A DNA stretch of 64,000 bases from Hyphomicrobiales bacterium (GTDB taxonomy: Bacteria; Pseudomonadota; Alphaproteobacteria; Rhizobiales; Rhizobiaceae). How positions within the stretch are numbered: position 1 is the stretch's first letter; each line of letters starts with the position of its first letter. The position numbers were made by a program, and so were the translations under genes. Positions 60,577-64,000 of the stretch are shown piece after piece. The stretch lies in the NCBI GenBank assembly GCA_900469475.1, contig UBXG01000012.1:62001-126000 (forward strand), read 5' to 3'. The notes under the pieces are model-generated. The model did not search any database and had not been told where the DNA came from. It saw only the letters and a list, made by a program, of their open reading frames with translations.

Positions 60577-60745
60577 CCAGTCGGTTCGGCCTGGTCCCTT
60601 CGGATCGCGCAAAAATAAGCTGATTTGCCGCGATCATCCAGGAAGCATCGTCATTTTTAGGGCGGGAATCAAAACACGCCCGTGTGAGCGTTTCGTTAAC
60701 GCAAAAACGGCGAAAGCCAAACTGTTTTCAAAACGGATGGAGCAA

Positions 60746-61228
60746 TCATACCCGGTGGTAGGGGTGCCCGGAAAGGATTGTCACGGCGCGGTAGAGCTGT
60801 TCAGCAATCAGGATGCGCACAAGCTGGTGCGGCCAAGTCAGCTTGCCCAGGCAAATGGTCAGGTCGGCCTTGTCGTAGAGGGCGGGGTCAAGGCCGTCGG
60901 CGCCGCCAATGGCGATCGTCAGGTCGCGCTTGCCCTGATCGCGGTATCCCCCGAGCATGGCGGCGAAGGCTTCGCTGTCGAGCGCCTTGCCGCGTTCGTC
61001 GAGAAGGATGAGGACGCCGCCTTCGGGATGCGCCTTCTGCAGCAGGCCCGCCTCTTCGCGCTTGCGGGTCTCGCTATTGGAGGCGCGGCTTTCTGCAACC
61101 TCGGTCATGCGCGCCATTTCCAGGCCGATGGCGGGCCCTGCCTTGGCGAAACGGTCGAGATAGCGGGCCGCAAGATCCTTTTCAGGGCCGGCTTTCAGCC
61201 GTCCCACCGCAAAAAGACCTATCCGCAT
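60746..61228 (-). CDS. rlmH: 23S rRNA pseudouridine-1915 N3-methyltransferase
   Basis: 160 residues from the ATG at 61228. RlmH is a SPOUT-class trefoil-knot methyltransferase that acts on m3-pseudouridine 1915 of 23S rRNA in assembled ribosomes. The signatures VLILLDERGKALDSEAFAAML, TIAIGGADGLDPALYDKADLTICLGKLTWPHQLVRILIAEQLYRA and the end SGHPYHRV are clear. An ATG six codons upstream is possible but not typical. It follows rsfS, with a 114-base gap. Confidence 0.95.
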   Translation of the reverse strand: MRIGLFAVGRLKAGPEKDLAARYLDRFAKAGPAIGLEMARMTEVAESRASNSETRKREEAGLLQKAHPEGGVLILLDERGKALDSEAFAAMLGGYRDQGKRDLTIAIGGADGLDPALYDKADLTICLGKLTWPHQLVRILIAEQLYRAVTILSGHPYHRV

Positions 61229-61342
61229 TCCCGCTCCCACGCACATCCGCCGTCATGGCGGCACAAAACGAAACTCTTGCCGGAGGCTCATCTCCGGCGA
61301 TGTAAGGCTGCGTACCGAGCCGGGAAAGCGTTCCTGGCGTCG

Positions 61343-61789
61343 TTAGTGCAGCGTGCCTTCGTCGAGATCGGGTGCTGCCCACATCTTTTCGATGTTGTAG
61401 AACTCGCGGATCTCGGGTCTGAAGACATGAACGATGATGTCGCCGGTGTCGATCAACACCCAGTCGCCGCCATCAAGACCCTCGACGCGGGCATTGCCGA
61501 AGCCCTCGCCCTTGAGATCGGTCATGAGATGGTCGGCAATCGCCAGGACATGGCGGCTCGATCGGCCGGAGACGACGACCATGTAGTCTCCAAGCGCAGA
61601 CTTGCCAGCAATGTCTATGGTGACGATATTTTCGGCCTTGGAGTCCTCGAGGCTTGCGAGGACGGCTTGCAGGGCGCGGGCAGCGGCATCGGCGCCACGT
61701 TCCGAGCTCTTCGGGATAACGACAGGCGTTCTTCCCTTGGCGTGTACTGTTGTCAGTGCTCTTCCTTCCTTGAGTAACAGAACATGCAC
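61343..61789 (-). CDS. rsfS: Ribosome silencing factor RsfS
   Basis: 148 residues if translation begins at the GTG at 61789. RsfS binds uL14 and keeps subunits apart when nutrients are scarce. The core LEDSKAENIVTIDIAGKSALGDYMVVVSGRSSRHVLAIADHL and GDWVLIDTGDIIVHVFRPEIREFYNIEKMW is typical. The start is uncertain: no ATG is in frame, while a CTG at 61756 follows an AAGGAAGGAAG ribosome-site-like sequence and would give a rhizobial N-terminus of MTTVHAKG type. nadD, often next to rsfS, is not here. Confidence 0.9.
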   Translation of the reverse strand: MHVLLLKEGRALTTVHAKGRTPVVIPKSSERGADAAARALQAVLASLEDSKAENIVTIDIAGKSALGDYMVVVSGRSSRHVLAIADHLMTDLKGEGFGNARVEGLDGGDWVLIDTGDIIVHVFRPEIREFYNIEKMWAAPDLDEGTLH

Positions 61790-61947
61790 GTGAATGATCT
61801 GAGTCGATCACGTTACAAAGATAGGCATCAAAGCATTAAGGTTTCAAGACGCAGGCCGGCAACTTCGGCCATTCGGGACAAGGATTTGTGTCTGAATAGT
61901 GCTCTTTCGCACCAGATATGGGCGAATATTCATGCCGAAGACGAAAA

Positions 61948-62247
61948 TCAGCCTTCCTGGCGCACTCCATCGATGAGAATAAGGTTGCGGCTGAGGGCTT
62001 GGTCGCGGACCTCGAGAGCATGCGCATATTCCGACGAGCCGTACCAGGCTCTCGCTCGTTCCACATCCGGAAATTCCACGATCACGATCGCATTCGGCGA
62101 CCAATCGCCCTCCAGTCGTTCGATCGGGCCGCCACGGACCAGATAGTGGCCGCCATACCGGGCGATAGAGGCTGCCGCGCGCGTCCGGTAGGTCTGGAAG
62201 GCTTCGCTATCCCTGACGGTGACATCGGAAATGATATAGGCCGGCAT
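61948..62247 (-). CDS. DUF1330 family protein
   Basis: 99 residues from the ATG at 62247, preceded by GAGAGGAGG; an earlier ATG at 62271 is unlikely. DUF1330 is a small ferredoxin-like dimeric alpha-beta barrel fold. The family pattern AYIISDVTVRDSEAFQTYRTRAAASIARYGGHYLVRGGPIERLEGDW and IVIVEFPDVERARAWYGSSEYAHALEVRDQAL is clear. Function unknown; related dimeric barrels include monooxygenases and small-molecule binders. Its neighbours give no lead. Confidence 0.9.
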   Translation of the reverse strand: MPAYIISDVTVRDSEAFQTYRTRAAASIARYGGHYLVRGGPIERLEGDWSPNAIVIVEFPDVERARAWYGSSEYAHALEVRDQALSRNLILIDGVRQEG

Positions 62248-62417
62248 CGGTTTCCTCCTCTCAAACCTCAAGGTTGGCGCGGTCCGTACTCGCGCGCCAA
62301 TGCGTTTTTCTTGAAGATTAGATAGGCCGGTTCAACCGCTTGTCCATTTCCGTCGGCATGTACAGCCGGACGAAGGCCACGTATAGATTATGCAGATATC
62401 AACTGCTTACAGACACC

Positions 62418-62801
62418 ATGACAGATGCTCCGCAGCCACCGTTGAAGCCCATTCTCCGCATCAGCTTTTCGGGGCAGGATCGGCTTGGGCGCGGCAAGAT
62501 GGAGCTTCTCGAGCATATTCAGGAGACCGGCTCGATCTCGGCCGCCGGCCGTGCCATGGATATGTCCTACCGCCGAGCCTGGCTGCTCATCAGCGAACTC
62601 AATCACATGTTCCGCGAACCGGTCGTGGAATCGCAGCGTGGTGGTCAAAAGGGTGGCGGCGCTGCCCTGACGCCCTTCGGCGAGGAGTTGTTGAGGCGCT
62701 TTCGCGGTATGGAAATGACGCTGCGAGCGGCTATAGCCGACGACCTGAACTGGCTCGAAGCCAATCGGAGCTCGGCGGACGCTTCTGCGAAAAAATCCTG
62801 A
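62418..62801 (+). CDS. modE: ModE-type molybdate-responsive regulator, DNA-binding domain only
   Basis: 127 residues from the ATG at 62418. The N-terminal winged helix of ModE is present: GRGKMELLEHIQETGSISAAGRAMDMSYRRAWLLISELNHMFREPVVESQRGGQKGGGAALTPFGEELLRRF. The molybdate-binding TOBE/MOP domains of full ModE (about 260 residues) are absent, as in many stand-alone ModE-like proteins. It converges with modC, and the stop codons abut with no gap. It probably regulates modABC, though how it senses molybdate without MOP domains is not evident. Confidence 0.86.
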   Translation: MTDAPQPPLKPILRISFSGQDRLGRGKMELLEHIQETGSISAAGRAMDMSYRRAWLLISELNHMFREPVVESQRGGQKGGGAALTPFGEELLRRFRGMEMTLRAAIADDLNWLEANRSSADASAKKS

Positions 62802-63875
62802 CTAATGTTCGAGCGCCACGGTTTTGATGACCGCATGGATCGGTAGCCCGATCCGCAGCCCCAGTCTTTCGGCCGAGAATTGCGTGATGCGGGCAGTGAC
62901 GATGTCGCCGCCGCAATCGACCTTGATCTCAGTCGCCCCGTCAGCCGCCGTGCCGATTCCCAGCACTTTGCCATCGAGAATATTCAAGGCGCTCAGGCCC
63001 TCCGGCCGCGTCGTTGCCAGCATGACGTCACGGGCAGGAATATGGACGCGCACGGTCTTGCCGACAGCCGCCGCCTGGCCCGGCACAAAGAGCTTTGCCG
63101 TCTTCAGAGTAACGACTGTCAGATGATGGCGATCGTCGATCGCCTCGACGCGGCCTTCCAGCAGCACACCGGCTTCGCGGCGATCCGCCGCAAGCGGGCC
63201 AGAGAGCTGGCTAAAGACGTCGACAGCAGCGCCGATCGTCTCTACCTTGCCGTCGCGCATGACGACGACGCGGTTGGCAAGGCGTGCCACCTCGGCGATG
63301 GAGTGGCTGACATAGATGATCGGGATCTTCGTCTCGTCGCGCAGCCGTTCGAGATAGGGAAGGATTTCCGCCTTGCGGGCTTCATCGAGCGCCGCAAGCG
63401 GCTCGTCCATCAGCAGGAGCCGCGGCGAAGAGAGCAGGGCACGGCCGATCGCGACGCGCTGTTTCTCGCCGCCGGAAAGTTTGGCCGGCCTGCGATCGAG
63501 CAACGCGCCGATGCCGAGCAGATCGACGACCCGGTCAAAGCTTTCACCGCGCTCGCTCTTGGGTGCGAACCAGCGGCCGTAATTCAGGTTCTGCCGCACG
63601 GATAGATGCGGGAACAGGCGTGCCTCTTGAAAGACATAGCCGAAGCGGCGGCGGTGACGCGGCACGAAGATCTGCTTGGTCGTATCGGCAAGCACGGTAT
63701 CGTCAAGGCTGACATGGCCGTGATCAGGGCGCGTCAGGCCGGCAATGATGCGGATGATCGACGTCTTGCCCGAGCCGGAGCGGCCGAAAAGAGCTGTCAC
63801 GCCGCCATCGGAGGTGAATGCAGCCTCCAGCGAAAAGGTGCCGAGGCGGTGGCGGATATCGACCGAGAGCGTCAT
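62802..63875 (-). CDS. modC: Molybdate ABC transporter ATP-binding protein
   Basis: 357 residues. ModC energises molybdate uptake with ModA and ModB. Walker A GRSGSGKT at about 31-38, signature LSGGEKQRVAIGRALL at about 135 and Walker B LLLMDEPLAALD follow in order. The C-terminal region from about 290 is the molybdate/TOBE domain (VMLATTRPEGLSALNILDGKVLGIG, VDCGGDIVTARIT). The start overlaps the modB stop as ATGA, and the stop abuts modE. The family is well defined, so confidence is high. Confidence 0.95.
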   Translation of the reverse strand: MTLSVDIRHRLGTFSLEAAFTSDGGVTALFGRSGSGKTSIIRIIAGLTRPDHGHVSLDDTVLADTTKQIFVPRHRRRFGYVFQEARLFPHLSVRQNLNYGRWFAPKSERGESFDRVVDLLGIGALLDRRPAKLSGGEKQRVAIGRALLSSPRLLLMDEPLAALDEARKAEILPYLERLRDETKIPIIYVSHSIAEVARLANRVVVMRDGKVETIGAAVDVFSQLSGPLAADRREAGVLLEGRVEAIDDRHHLTVVTLKTAKLFVPGQAAAVGKTVRVHIPARDVMLATTRPEGLSALNILDGKVLGIGTAADGATEIKVDCGGDIVTARITQFSAERLGLRIGLPIHAVIKTVALEH

Positions 63876-64000
63876 TCGAAATCCACCCTGCGGCCGGCCA
63901 GATAGGCAAGGAATTCCGAGGCAAGCAGCGCCGCCATGGAAATGACGATGGCGACGATGGTGAGTCGCATGGCGCCGGCATCGCCGCCTGGAACCTGCGT
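63872..64000 (-). CDS. modB: Molybdate ABC transporter permease ModB, C-terminal part
   Basis: Only the last 42 codons are in the window. They read QVPGGDAGAMRLTIVAIVI then SMAALLASEFLAYLAGRRVDFE, the final membrane segment and tail typical of ModB (QVPGGE/D followed by a terminal membrane helix). The stop overlaps the modC start as ATGA, so the two are translationally coupled. The rest of the gene, and presumably modA, lies beyond the right edge. Confidence 0.9.
   Translation of the reverse strand, partial: TQVPGGDAGAMRLTIVAIVISMAALLASEFLAYLAGRRVDFE

Noticed and set aside
61783..61797. GCACGTGAA near the rsfS start, a possible parS site.
   Set aside because: The left arm lacks the TGTTT needed for parS, so it is probably chance.
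1..64000. Search by eye for tRNA, rRNA, CRISPR arrays, insertion sequences and phage genes.
   Set aside because: None was recognised. All large frames are accounted for by core chromosomal genes.

Overview
The window is a gene-dense, GC-rich piece of an alphaproteobacterial chromosome, almost certainly from Rhizobium or a close relative in the Rhizobiaceae. Evidence is the gene order (timA, fxsA, secB, dnaQ-coaE-aroE-maf-ppsR | origin | hemE-hemJ-rho-mnmE-mnmG-rsmG-parA-parB | holA-lptE-leuS), the alphaproteobacterial SOS box of the form GAAC-N7-GAAC, the large 1596-residue NAD-glutamate dehydrogenase, a TrcR-type (DUF1013) cell-cycle regulator, and mosaic intergenic repeats of the kind known from rhizobia. 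No tRNA, rRNA, CRISPR array, prophage, insertion sequence or plasmid-type gene was recognised. This is core-genome sequence, not an island.

Region 1 (1-5625) runs leftward from the origin: ppsR, maf, aroE, coaE and dnaQ form a tight leftward operon that meets secB at a bidirectional terminator. FxsA and a truncated Tim44-like gene lie beyond. Region 2 (5626-6015) is the likely chromosomal origin, with an inverted pair of DnaA boxes, further degenerate boxes and an AT-rich tract before hemE. Region 3 (6016-14898) runs rightward: haem synthesis (hemE, hemJ), rho, tRNA modification (mnmE, mnmG), rsmG and the segregation genes parA and parB. The ParB target parS occurs in several copies around this segment: 4146, 10527, 10566, 12564 (a perfect 16-mer) and a degenerate copy at 14968. 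Another lies at 43389, just downstream of leuB. Several overlap start or stop codons or sit inside coding sequence.

Region 4 (14984-36038) holds holA-lptE-leuS (leftward), the vitamin B6 pair yggS and pdxY (convergent), NAD-glutamate dehydrogenase, an MFS transporter, and the leftward series htpX, rsmB, a heparinase-like gene and purH. It ends with sdhAF4 and acs. Region 5 (36263-48615) contains trcR, a beta carbonic anhydrase, a lytic transglycosylase, asd, dps, an ArsR regulator with a probable operator before a short-chain dehydrogenase, a PAP2 phosphatase, leuB and leuD separated by a TIM-barrel isomerase gene, a CoA-ester lyase and small conserved genes.

Region 6 (48675-55707) is the SOS mutagenesis cassette imuA-imuB-dnaE2 behind a clear LexA box, followed by the iron-storage pair bfd-bfr. 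Region 7 (55845-64000) is leftward: rppH, a YibQ-like deacetylase, ctpA, an EnvC-like factor, rlmH, rsfS and a DUF1330 gene. It ends with a stand-alone ModE-type regulator converging on modC-modB.

I found no clearly new defence or metabolic system. The most informative structures are the parS sites woven into gene junctions, the origin, the SOS cassette with its long imuA/imuB overlap, the ArsR operator, and repeat elements that include one apparently inserted in the dnaE2 reading frame.
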